DNA of 19,582 bases from Rickettsiales bacterium (GTDB lineage Bacteria > Pseudomonadota > Alphaproteobacteria > Rickettsiales > JALZUV01). The stretch lies in assembly GCA_023301245.1 (NCBI GenBank), contig JALZUV010000058.1, positions 1-19,582 of the forward strand, read 5' to 3'. How positions within the stretch are numbered: the stretch's first letter is position 1; every line of letters starts with the position of its first letter. The position numbers and the translations under genes are program-made. This document shows positions 7,445 through 14,309 of this stretch, in pieces. The notes beneath the pieces were generated by a model. That model was given only the letters and a program-made list of their open reading frames with translations, was not told the DNA's origin and made no database searches.

Positions 7445-8562
7445 AGCGCTTTCACACATTCTTCAGCTGGCACATAAGCATGGCCTAATGCTTCCGATAC
7501 GGCTTCATAGGTCACTTTACCTTGGCATACGTTTAAACCATTAAGCAGGTGTTTATCATCAAGCATCGCCTGTTTCGCGCCTTTATCGGCGAGGGCGAGG
7601 GCAAATGGCAGCGTCGCATTATTCAGCGCGATGGCCGAAGTGCGCGGCACAGCACCAGGCATATTGGCGACACAGTAATGCACCACATCATCGATGATAA
7701 AGGTTGGGTCAGCGTGTGTGGTGGCTTTGGTGGTTTCCACACAACCGCCTTGATCGACTGCGATATCAACAATCGCCGCGCCTTTTTTCATTTTTGTAAT
7801 TAAATCACGCGTAACAAGTTTGGGCGATGCTGCACCCGGTACAAGCACTGCACCAATCACCAAATCGGCCTGTGTTACGTAAGATTCAATCGCTTCTTCC
7901 GTGGAATATACTGCGTGGATCGTCGCACCAAATTGCGCATCGAGTTCGCGCAAGCGGTTGATAGAGCGCTCAAGCACGGTCACTTGTGCGCCCATGCCAA
8001 CGGCTACGGTAATAGCGCTAGTGCCCGCCATACCGCCACCAATAATTACCACATGTGCTGGCGCAACACCCGGTACGCCACCAAGTAACACACCGCTACC
8101 GCCGCTATGTTTTTCCAAACATTGAGCGCCTACTTGTACGGATAATTTACCCGCCACTTCTGACATGGGGGCAAGTAACGGCAAGCCGCCGCGATCATCG
8201 GTCACGGTTTCGTAAGCGATGGCGATACAGCCAGAATCAATCAGCCCTTGCGTTTGCTCAGGGTCGGGGGCGAGGTGAAGATAAGTGTAAAGTAGCTGGT
8301 CTTTGCGCAACATTTTGCACTCAACGGCCTGCGGCTCTTTTACTTTCACAATCATTTCATTTTCGGCGAAAACCTGTTTGGCATCGGCGGCGATGGTGGC
8401 GCCTGCGGCTTTATAATCAGCATCAGTAAAACCAATCCCTTCGCCAGCGTTGGTTTCCACCATGAGTTCGTGTCCACGTGCAGTAAGTTCACGCACTGAA
8501 CCTGGTACGAGGCCAACGCGATATTCGTGGGTTTTAATTTCCTTAGGAACGCCGATTTTCAT
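7441..8562 (-). CDS. ald: Alanine dehydrogenase
   Basis: This 373-aa protein is the usual full length. It is the NAD-dependent enzyme that interconverts L-alanine and pyruvate plus ammonia, feeding alanine into central carbon metabolism. Substrate and catalytic residues known from the Mycobacterium enzyme are all present at the expected numbers: Arg15 (EYRVGL), Lys75 (VKVKEP), His96 (YLHLAPD) and Asp270 (AVDQGG). The Rossmann motif IIGGGMAG lies at 173-180. It has a candidate promoter in the gap behind the glycosyltransferase stop (8595-8623) and a weak AAAGG about 11 bases before the ATG. The stop codon overlaps that of the convergent small gene. Confidence 0.95.
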   Translation of the reverse strand: MKIGVPKEIKTHEYRVGLVPGSVRELTARGHELMVETNAGEGIGFTDADYKAAGATIAADAKQVFAENEMIVKVKEPQAVECKMLRKDQLLYTYLHLAPDPEQTQGLIDSGCIAIAYETVTDDRGGLPLLAPMSEVAGKLSVQVGAQCLEKHSGGSGVLLGGVPGVAPAHVVIIGGGMAGTSAITVAVGMGAQVTVLERSINRLRELDAQFGATIHAVYSTEEAIESYVTQADLVIGAVLVPGAASPKLVTRDLITKMKKGAAIVDIAVDQGGCVETTKATTHADPTFIIDDVVHYCVANMPGAVPRTSAIALNNATLPFALALADKGAKQAMLDDKHLLNGLNVCQGKVTYEAVSEALGHAYVPAEECVKAL

Positions 8563-8594
8563 GCTGTGTAACCTTTAAAATTTATATCGCTGAA

Positions 8595-8623
8595 ATTGTA
8601 AGCAATATTAGTAAAACCATCAA
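8595..8623 (-). promoter_or_regulatory. Putative ald promoter
   Basis: On the minus strand TTGATG (8623-8618) and TACAAT (8600-8595) are separated by exactly 17 bases. The -35 overlaps the TGA stop of the glycosyltransferase gene, so ald probably has its own promoter as well as any read-through. The predicted start is near 8588, giving a leader of about 26 bases. Confidence 0.5.
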
Positions 8624-9471
8624 GCGCTAAACAGCCCTTTGACCATCGCTTGTAGCTTTTCGACCTTTTGGTTTTCGTACATTAGCACGCGGATGGCTTC
8701 GCTTTGCGCCCGCAAAATATCAAACAGCACATAGCCTGCGTCACTTTCAAAATATTTTATCCATAAATGACGACGGTTTTTAAACATAAACTCGCGCGCG
8801 CTTGCCGAGTGATTGGTGGTTTTGATGGTTTTACCCGCTAATTTATGCGTACTAGACTCGCCAAATGCATGCTGCATTTTTGCATCGCGCACGGCGATAA
8901 TATCAAAGCCTGCCACGCGAGCACGCAAACAAAATTCTGTATCAATAAAATAGATAAAGAACTCTTCTTTCATCTCGCCAATATTATCGAAGGTTTCCAT
9001 GGGGATAAAGCTGCCTGAGGCTGCCACATAATACAGGTCGGTCAATATTGGGGTGTCATCGTCAAATGATACGCGCTTGAAGGTATATTCGCTTTTTGGC
9101 GCGATATATTTAGGCGGATTTCCTGTCGCCTCTTCTTGTAAATAGGGGGCGATAACTGCTGCATTTGGGTGCTTTTTATGCGCCGCGCGTAACTTGGAAA
9201 CCATGTTAGGAGCAGGAATTGAGTCATCATCTAGCAGTAAAACGTGGGTGCATTGCAGCTCTCGCGCTTTTTCAATACCCATATTCTGTGCTTTGGCGAG
9301 GCCATTTTTGGGGTTTTTAAGCCAAATACAGTCATTTTCAGCTTTATTATCGCCATTATCGACAATAATAACCTCATCAACCTGCGATTGGATGTTCTTG
9401 ATTAATAAATCAACCGCTTGGGGAGGTTTATAGACCGTAATAATTGCGGCAATTTTTGTTGGGTTTGTCAT
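8620..9471 (-). CDS. Family 2 glycosyltransferase, rhamnosyltransferase-like
   Basis: This 283-aa protein has a GT-A fold and belongs to glycosyltransferase family 2. N-terminal IAAIITVYKP and EVIIVDNGDN form the nucleotide-binding start, NGLAKAQNMGIEKA follows, and the metal-binding DxD is in LLLDDDSIPAP (about residue 78). The acceptor-side motif is FFIYFIDTEFCLRARVAGF, typical of the WbbL/RfbN type enzymes that add rhamnose or a similar sugar to O-antigen or other surface glycans. No other glycan genes are close, so donor and acceptor are unknown. The start is ATG 9471; a TTG one codon earlier is less likely. It diverges from the next gene across about 28 bases, so the two promoters must overlap. 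Confidence 0.85.
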   Translation of the reverse strand: MTNPTKIAAIITVYKPPQAVDLLIKNIQSQVDEVIIVDNGDNKAENDCIWLKNPKNGLAKAQNMGIEKARELQCTHVLLLDDDSIPAPNMVSKLRAAHKKHPNAAVIAPYLQEEATGNPPKYIAPKSEYTFKRVSFDDDTPILTDLYYVAASGSFIPMETFDNIGEMKEEFFIYFIDTEFCLRARVAGFDIIAVRDAKMQHAFGESSTHKLAGKTIKTTNHSASAREFMFKNRRHLWIKYFESDAGYVLFDILRAQSEAIRVLMYENQKVEKLQAMVKGLFSA

Positions 9472-9499
9472 CAAACTGTAACTTCAATACTCTATAGTA

Positions 9500-10111
9500 A
9501 TGGCAATGGATAAAGTTACACGCATTTCAGGCTATGAGCAACTCAGCGATGAAGAATTAATCGCTGAGGTGAAACAGCGCCGTCGTGAAATTCAGCAACC
9601 AAAGCTGGATTGGAAGGATACATTATCGAATTTCCTCATTAGTACCTCGGTGGTTGGCTTTGGTATTGCCAGTACGGTTGGTGTTGTTATGAATATCTTT
9701 AATCCAACTAAAGACGGGTTTTCAGAGAGTCTGAAAGGTCTATATGAAAGTGAAGATCGTAAGGGTTTTTTAAATAGTAAATCAGATTTTAAACGTACCC
9801 TCATTACTTCGACGGCGCTATTTACAGGCGCGAGTTTAATTGCTGCCCCCATCGTGAATTATTTTCAAAAAAGTGAGCGTTCGGAAGATAATGCGACCAA
9901 GCATTTATTCGGTAAAGATGAGCTATTTAGGCGCGGATATATGCAAACAAAAGTAGGCGATTTCGTAAAAATGAACAGTAGTTTCGAGGTTCGCAACGAA
10001 CAGAAAAAACTACTTCACCGTGTTGATGAGCTAGAAAACCAGCAAAGTTTTTCCGAGCGCGAGCGAGCTAAAAGCGAAAAATTAGAAGAAAAATCTCCGA
10101 TGCTACGTTAG
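9500..10111 (+). CDS. Unrecognised two-helix membrane protein with C-terminal coiled coil
   Basis: The protein is 203 aa and matches no family I know. It has a charged N terminus with LSDEELIAEVKQRRREIQQ (about 16-34), a hydrophobic segment at about 45-67 (LISTSVVGFGIASTVGVVMNI), a hydrophilic loop of about 35 residues, a second hydrophobic segment at about 101-122 (ITSTALFTGASLIAAPIVNY), and a highly charged tail (about 165-200) rich in Glu, Lys and Arg that looks helical or coiled-coil. This predicts an inner-membrane hairpin with both ends in the cytoplasm. Coding is supported by sustained composition over 600 bases and a hairpin at the stop codon. ATG 9500 or ATG 9506 could start it. It lies between a glycosyltransferase and queH with no obvious partner. 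Confidence 0.65.
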   Translation: MAMDKVTRISGYEQLSDEELIAEVKQRRREIQQPKLDWKDTLSNFLISTSVVGFGIASTVGVVMNIFNPTKDGFSESLKGLYESEDRKGFLNSKSDFKRTLITSTALFTGASLIAAPIVNYFQKSERSEDNATKHLFGKDELFRRGYMQTKVGDFVKMNSSFEVRNEQKKLLHRVDELENQQSFSERERAKSEKLEEKSPMLR

Positions 10112-10130
10112 GCGTAGCTTGACTTTTCTT
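10102..10130 (+). terminator. Weak intrinsic terminator candidate
   Basis: GCTACG (10102-10107) pairs with CGTAGC (10113-10118) around a five-base loop, followed by TTGACTTTTCTT. The stem is only six pairs and overlaps the TAG stop of the upstream gene; the tail is interrupted by GAC. It would separate the unknown membrane protein from queH. Confidence 0.35.
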
Positions 10131-10152
10131 ACCATTTTATCCACAACAAACT

Positions 10153-10815
10153 ATGGTAAATGAAACCCACAATTTTGAAGTTCCGCATGACGAAAAACGC
10201 GTATTGCTGCATAGTTGCTGCGCTCCGTGTTCTGGCCCACTCATCGAAAAGATGCATGAAAGCGGCTTAGAGCTGACCATCTTTTTCTATAATCCCAATA
10301 TTCATCCCAAAAAAGAATATGAACTTCGTAAAGAAGAAAATATTCGTTATGCGAAAAAACTAGGCATCCCCTTTGTTGATGCTGACTATGATGTGCAAGA
10401 TTGGTTCGCCCGTGCCAAAGGTATGGAACAGGAGCCTGAAAAAGGTGTTCGTTGCACCATGTGTTTCGATATGCGCTTTGTGCGTACCGCCCTTTATGCG
10501 CATGAGCATGATTTTAAAGTGATGACGAGTAGCTTGGGTATTTCGCGTTGGAAAGACATGAACCAAATTAATGATTCTGGTGTGCGTTCTGCCGCACCTT
10601 ATGATGATGTAACTTATTGGACCTATAATTGGCGTAAAGATGGCGGCGGTGCCCGCATGTATGATTTAGCCAAGGAAGAAGAATTTTACGCTCAGCAATA
10701 TTGTGGCTGTATTTATTCGTTGCGCGACACGAACAATTGGCGCGAAAAGAATAATCGTGAGAAAATAGCCATTGGCGAAACATGGTACGAACAAAAAATT
10801 GATGAGGCGAATTAG
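10153..10815 (+). CDS. queH: Epoxyqueuosine reductase QueH
   Basis: This 220-aa protein belongs to the QueH (formerly DUF208) family, the alternative to QueG for the last step of queuosine synthesis in tRNA, reducing epoxyqueuosine to queuosine with an iron-sulfur cluster. The family cysteine pattern is complete: LLHSCCAPCSG near the N terminus (CC and C), RCTMCFDMRF (CxxC) and QYCGCIYS (CxC) near the C terminus. FFYNPNIHPKKEYELRK and LGISRWKDMNQIN are also typical. No other queuosine gene is nearby. The ATG at 10153 is in the short gap after the preceding gene and lacks a strong Shine-Dalgarno. It is three bases ahead of mltG on the same strand, so the two are probably co-transcribed. Confidence 0.93.
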   Translation: MVNETHNFEVPHDEKRVLLHSCCAPCSGPLIEKMHESGLELTIFFYNPNIHPKKEYELRKEENIRYAKKLGIPFVDADYDVQDWFARAKGMEQEPEKGVRCTMCFDMRFVRTALYAHEHDFKVMTSSLGISRWKDMNQINDSGVRSAAPYDDVTYWTYNWRKDGGGARMYDLAKEEEFYAQQYCGCIYSLRDTNNWREKNNREKIAIGETWYEQKIDEAN

Positions 10816-10818
10816 CTT

Positions 10819-11799
10819 GTGAAAAAACTTTTCGTTACTGTCTTTTCTATCGGGGTTATCGCAGCGATAGCCGCTGCTTTGTGGTTATTGTTTGTTTATC
10901 CACAAAGCGAATCAGCCAACCAGCAAGAGGTGGAAGTGACTATCGAACGCGGTAGCGGCGGCGCTACTATCGCGCAGAAATTGGCCAATAAAGGGGTTAT
11001 TAAACATCCTAAAGCCTTCCGCATATTATCGCGTTTTTTAGGGGTTGCAGGTAAATTTCAGGCAGGCGAATATGTGTTTGCCGCTAGCATCAACCCCTCG
11101 CAGGTGATTGAAAAACTAAGCGAAGGCGATATTATTCTACGCCAAATTATGGTTTCAGAAGGTAAGACCAGTGCAGAAGTGGTTGAAATTATCAATCAAG
11201 CCCCAGAGCTAGAAGGCACGATTGAAAAGCGCCCCGCTGAGGGTAGTTTACTGCCTAATACTTATCGTTATACCAAAGGTGAAACCCGTCAATCTATCAT
11301 TGATAGAATGCAAAAAGCGCGCCTAAAAGTGATAGATGAATTATGGCCAAGCCGCGTCGAAGGTCTACCGTTTAAAACAAAGAATGAAGCACTAACTTTA
11401 GCTTCCATCGTAGAGAAAGAAACTGGCGTTGGGCATGAACGCACTCATGTGGCAGGCCTTTATATTAACCGCCTGCATAAGGGGATGTTGCTGCAAGCTG
11501 ACCCAACCGTTTCCTATGGTATTCATGGCGGGCAAACAGGGGTGCGGGCATTAACCTATAAAGATTTGAAAACGCCGAATAAATATAACACTTATTTAAA
11601 TAAAGGTCTGCCGCCCACCCCCATTTGTAATGCGGGTAAAGAGGCAATTGCTGCGGTACTAAACCCTGCAACGCATGATGATTTATTTATGGTAGCTACG
11701 GGGACAGGCGGCCATTATTTCGCTAAAAATAATGCAGGGCATTTAGAGAATGTGAAGAAATATCGCGCTTGGCAAAAGGCGCAGCGTCAAAAACGCTAA
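10819..11799 (+). CDS. mltG: Endolytic murein transglycosylase MltG
   Basis: This 326-aa protein is the usual length for MltG (YceG family), an inner-membrane-anchored lytic transglycosylase that cuts nascent peptidoglycan strands and is thought to end their polymerisation. A single N-terminal helix (about 5-27) is followed by a LysM-like region (about 38-110) and the YceG catalytic domain. The catalytic Glu199 is in ASIVEKETG, and QADPTVSYG, TPNKYNTY and VATGTGGHYFA are the remaining family motifs. Translation begins at GTG 10819, which gives the correct N-terminal anchor. It follows queH by three bases; in many alphaproteobacteria mltG instead follows fabF. The stop overlaps the stop of the convergent ABC ATPase gene. 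Confidence 0.94.
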   Translation: MKKLFVTVFSIGVIAAIAAALWLLFVYPQSESANQQEVEVTIERGSGGATIAQKLANKGVIKHPKAFRILSRFLGVAGKFQAGEYVFAASINPSQVIEKLSEGDIILRQIMVSEGKTSAEVVEIINQAPELEGTIEKRPAEGSLLPNTYRYTKGETRQSIIDRMQKARLKVIDELWPSRVEGLPFKTKNEALTLASIVEKETGVGHERTHVAGLYINRLHKGMLLQADPTVSYGIHGGQTGVRALTYKDLKTPNKYNTYLNKGLPPTPICNAGKEAIAAVLNPATHDDLFMVATGTGGHYFAKNNAGHLENVKKYRAWQKAQRQKR

Positions 11800-12512
11800 G
11801 CGGCAATAGCCGTTAGAAATGATTTCTCTAGTGAATCTTCAGGATATTCTTCTTTGAAGTTTTGTGGCGTTCCAAGGTAGCGAATTTTTGTGTCATGAAT
11901 AATGGCAACGCGATCGCAAATCTCATCAATATCGGCCAGAATATGCGAGCTAAAGAATATAGTGTTTCCCTCATCACGGTAGCTGATAAGTTTTTTCTTC
12001 AGTGCAATACGGGCTTTAGGGTCAAGGCCACTCATCGGTTCATCTAAAATAAGTAGAGGACGTTTCGATAAAAACGCACCAATTAAACCAATTTTTTGCC
12101 CCATACCCTTTGAATAAGATGAGATGCGATTATTTAACGCATCCACATCAAGCTGCAAATCAAGTGCGGCTTGCTTGGCTTCGGATTTATCTAGTTTTAG
12201 GCCATAATAATCGAGGCACAGGTCGAGATATTCCATTCCTCGTAGATGTTTGGAGGGGAAGAATTTTTCTGGCAAGTAAGCGATGTTTTGGCGAGACTCA
12301 TCTTTCACACAATCAATTCCGAAGAAGTTTGCAGTGCCAGCATCAGCGTGTGAAAGCTGTAAGATGCATTTAATCATCGTCGTTTTACCAATACCATTTA
12401 GGCCAATAAGGCCAAAAAGTTCGCCCTCTTTTAGGCTCAATGAAACCTTGTCTAGCACTTTGTGCTGGCCATATGATTTTGAAATTTCGGTAATAGAAAG
12501 TGGAGTGTTCAT
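11796..12512 (-). CDS. ABC transporter ATP-binding protein, orphan, at end of pilus operon
   Basis: This 238-aa ATPase is a single nucleotide-binding domain. It has Walker A GLNGIGKTT (37-45), a signature of the form YSKGMGQK (133-140), Walker B LLILDEPMSGLDP (153-165) with catalytic Glu158, and H-loop His190 (FFSSHILAD). The YSKGM signature and the DEPMSGLDP form are common in ABC-2-type exporters. No permease gene is present: the next gene downstream is the convergent mltG, whose stop overlaps, and upstream is the PilP-like gene 19 bases away. It is therefore probably the last gene of the pilus operon. Myxococcus type IV pili need the ABC transporter PilGHI, whose ATPase is PilH; equivalence is an inference from context. 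There is no obvious Shine-Dalgarno. Confidence 0.88.
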   Translation of the reverse strand: MNTPLSITEISKSYGQHKVLDKVSLSLKEGELFGLIGLNGIGKTTMIKCILQLSHADAGTANFFGIDCVKDESRQNIAYLPEKFFPSKHLRGMEYLDLCLDYYGLKLDKSEAKQAALDLQLDVDALNNRISSYSKGMGQKIGLIGAFLSKRPLLILDEPMSGLDPKARIALKKKLISYRDEGNTIFFSSHILADIDEICDRVAIIHDTKIRYLGTPQNFKEEYPEDSLEKSFLTAIAA

Positions 12513-12531
12513 TGCTTATTTATAACGCTGC

Positions 12532-13659
12532 TTAACGTGAAGGTAAAGCCGTCTCTCCTGATTCTTTATAGAGCTCAAGCAACTGATTAATATCTTGCTG
12601 CGCTTGCTGTTCAACGGGGTCGGTGTTAATTCCAGCAGAACTGTTGATTGTCACCTTAGCAGTGCTATCAGCAGTTTGCCGTTTTTCTCGCAAATGAGCT
12701 TGGTAAATATTATTGATTCGAGTGGTCGCTGCATGGCCTTCGTGAGTTGTAAAGTCATCGCTAATAAATACTTGATTAGAAGAAAGCGTAATGGCGTAAC
12801 TTCCATCTTCACGCTCTTTCACATTCGCGGGTAGGGTGGAAGGAATTAACGTATTATCTATCTGCGACTGCGTGATATCATCTTCATATTCTAAGGTGAT
12901 TCCTTCATCTAAAGAGCCATCTAAAGAATTATCTAGGTTAATATCATTAGCGGTATTTTCGGTTTCTGCGGCGACAGGTTTCCAAATAATAGTGGCAGTG
13001 TTTTTAGAAACAGAGGAAACCTTAATACCATCCAACGCCTCGCGGTTATAGGGAAAATAGCGCTTTCGGTTAATCCAAACTGCCCATTCGTTAGGGTTCT
13101 TATACATAATAGAATTAAGAGAAATGAAGGGGTATTTTATTTTACTAACAGGCTTAGTAACAACTTCAGCTGCAACTTGCTCAACCTCTTCTTCTTGAAC
13201 TTCTGCTTCAAAAATAGGTTTAAGCAGAGATTTTGCATAACGGCCTAAGGCTGCATTAAAAATTTTCACCTCGTTGGGAAGTAGCATGACGGATTTATGC
13301 GTCCATAATTTATCAATATTATATTCTTGGTTGTCATCATCATGCTCATTACTATCATCGTTTAATTCATTAACTAAACGACTGTAGCTAGACTCAATAG
13401 ACTTTGCTTCTTTCTCGGCAATGCTTTCATTAGCAATAGTTGGCTCTACAGATTTCGTTTTCGCCGCAGGGGTCTGGCCATCATAAAGATCATAAATTTC
13501 GTTGGGCGAAAGTAGCTCCAATTCTTTATTTTCGGAGCTAATTTTTGGGGTGGGTTCCTGCATATTAGGCAATTCTAATAGAGGGGACTGTTGCGCTAGC
13601 ACAGCCTGACTTATAATAATGGAGAATCCTAGAGCTGCGACTTTCAAGATAGAGCGCAT
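12532..13659 (-). CDS. PilP/MshK/GspB-like periplasmic pilus assembly protein with acidic inserts
   Basis: The product is a 375-aa periplasmic protein with a signal peptide (charged start, hydrophobic core, cleavage after VLA near residue 22). Residues about 115-170 are predicted helical and contain a Glu-rich run (EVQEEEVEQ). Residues about 175-230 resemble the small beta domain of PilP, MshK and GspC/GspB: a start like FISLNSIMYKNPNEW, then VWINRKRYFP and GIKVSSV followed by a TIIW strand. This family links the inner-membrane platform to the secretin. It is longer than usual because of acidic stretches near 100-113 and 238-264; a second beta-rich piece (about 283-302) may complete the domain. 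The tail is Gln-rich. A strong AAGGAGGG favours the second of two adjacent ATGs. It overlaps the PilO-like gene and precedes the ABC ATPase. The family call rests on short motifs and position. Confidence 0.65.
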   Translation of the reverse strand: MRSILKVAALGFSIIISQAVLAQQSPLLELPNMQEPTPKISSENKELELLSPNEIYDLYDGQTPAAKTKSVEPTIANESIAEKEAKSIESSYSRLVNELNDDSNEHDDDNQEYNIDKLWTHKSVMLLPNEVKIFNAALGRYAKSLLKPIFEAEVQEEEVEQVAAEVVTKPVSKIKYPFISLNSIMYKNPNEWAVWINRKRYFPYNREALDGIKVSSVSKNTATIIWKPVAAETENTANDINLDNSLDGSLDEGITLEYEDDITQSQIDNTLIPSTLPANVKEREDGSYAITLSSNQVFISDDFTTHEGHAATTRINNIYQAHLREKRQTADSTAKVTINSSAGINTDPVEQQAQQDINQLLELYKESGETALPSR

Positions 13660-14309
13660 CATGACCCTCCTTTCTTGGTTTCGACATTAGGGCGAAGACC
13701 AAGCCAGCTAAAGGTTATTTGGTTTTGAATGAAATTGGCTCTTCCACCCTTTAAAAGGGAGCGCAAAGTATTTTCAGAAACCTCACCTGTGCGCTGAGTA
13801 TCAAAAGATTTAATATTTAAATAACCAGGAAACTTCTTGCTTAAATTATCGATAAAGGCAAAAGCGTGAATATCGCTGGGGCTTTCAAATTTAATTGAAA
13901 TTTCCGTGGTTATAATCGTGCCCGCCTCTTGTGCAAATGCGCCTGATTTATTCTCTTTAATGGGAGCGATAGTAATATTCACATTATTAATTCGGTAACT
14001 ATCGCTTAAAGAGCTGATAAGCGTAGAAATTTGCTTACGGTTTAACTCTAAGGGCTTTATTTTTGATTCTTTTATTAGCTGCTTATATAGTTTTAATGTT
14101 TTTCCAGCGTTGCTATTATTCGATTGCAGTTGAGCAATTTTCTGCTTCAATTGACGGTCGCGTGACTGCAATTTATTAATTTCAGCTTCTGAGCTTTGAT
14201 AAAAATAATAGGCGGCGCTTAACGCAATGGTGCAGCCTAAAACCATAATCCCAGATTTAATGGCTTGCGAAATAATTCGTTTTTTTAATGTGACTAGCTT
14301 TGTACTCAT
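13659..14309 (-). CDS. PilO/GspM/MshJ-like pilus assembly protein
   Basis: This 216-aa bitopic protein has a positively charged N terminus (LVTLKKRIISQAIK), one membrane helix at about 20-37, a coiled coil at about 40-85 (EAEINKLQSRDRQLKQKIAQ and on), and then a periplasmic alpha/beta domain (about 95-210), the architecture of PilO, GspM and MshJ. In such machines it pairs with PilN in the periplasm and bridges the inner-membrane platform to PilP. The C terminus FIQNQITFSWLGLRP is a beta strand followed by a short tail. AGAGGG stands five bases before the ATG. It overlaps both neighbours by four bases or so, so it is translationally coupled. Sequence identity within this family is always low, so the assignment rests on architecture and position. 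Confidence 0.7.
   Translation of the reverse strand: MSTKLVTLKKRIISQAIKSGIMVLGCTIALSAAYYFYQSSEAEINKLQSRDRQLKQKIAQLQSNNSNAGKTLKLYKQLIKESKIKPLELNRKQISTLISSLSDSYRINNVNITIAPIKENKSGAFAQEAGTIITTEISIKFESPSDIHAFAFIDNLSKKFPGYLNIKSFDTQRTGEVSENTLRSLLKGGRANFIQNQITFSWLGLRPNVETKKGGS
13665..13672 (-). promoter_or_regulatory. Shine-Dalgarno of the PilP-like gene, decides its start
   Basis: AAGGAGGG on the minus strand lies two bases before the first ATG (13662-13660) but five bases before the second (13659-13657), so the second ATG is the more likely start. The site is inside the 3' end of the PilO-like gene. Confidence 0.6.

Noticed and set aside
7443..7452. Perfect palindrome AAAGCGCTTT at the ald/small gene junction, considered as a terminator
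   Set aside because: It has no loop and no T-tract on either side, and it is fully explained as codons of the alanine dehydrogenase C terminus.
8055..8429. Open frame of 124 codons on the plus strand inside ald
   Set aside because: The opposite strand encodes conserved alanine dehydrogenase residues throughout; the frame has Arg-rich nonsense composition.
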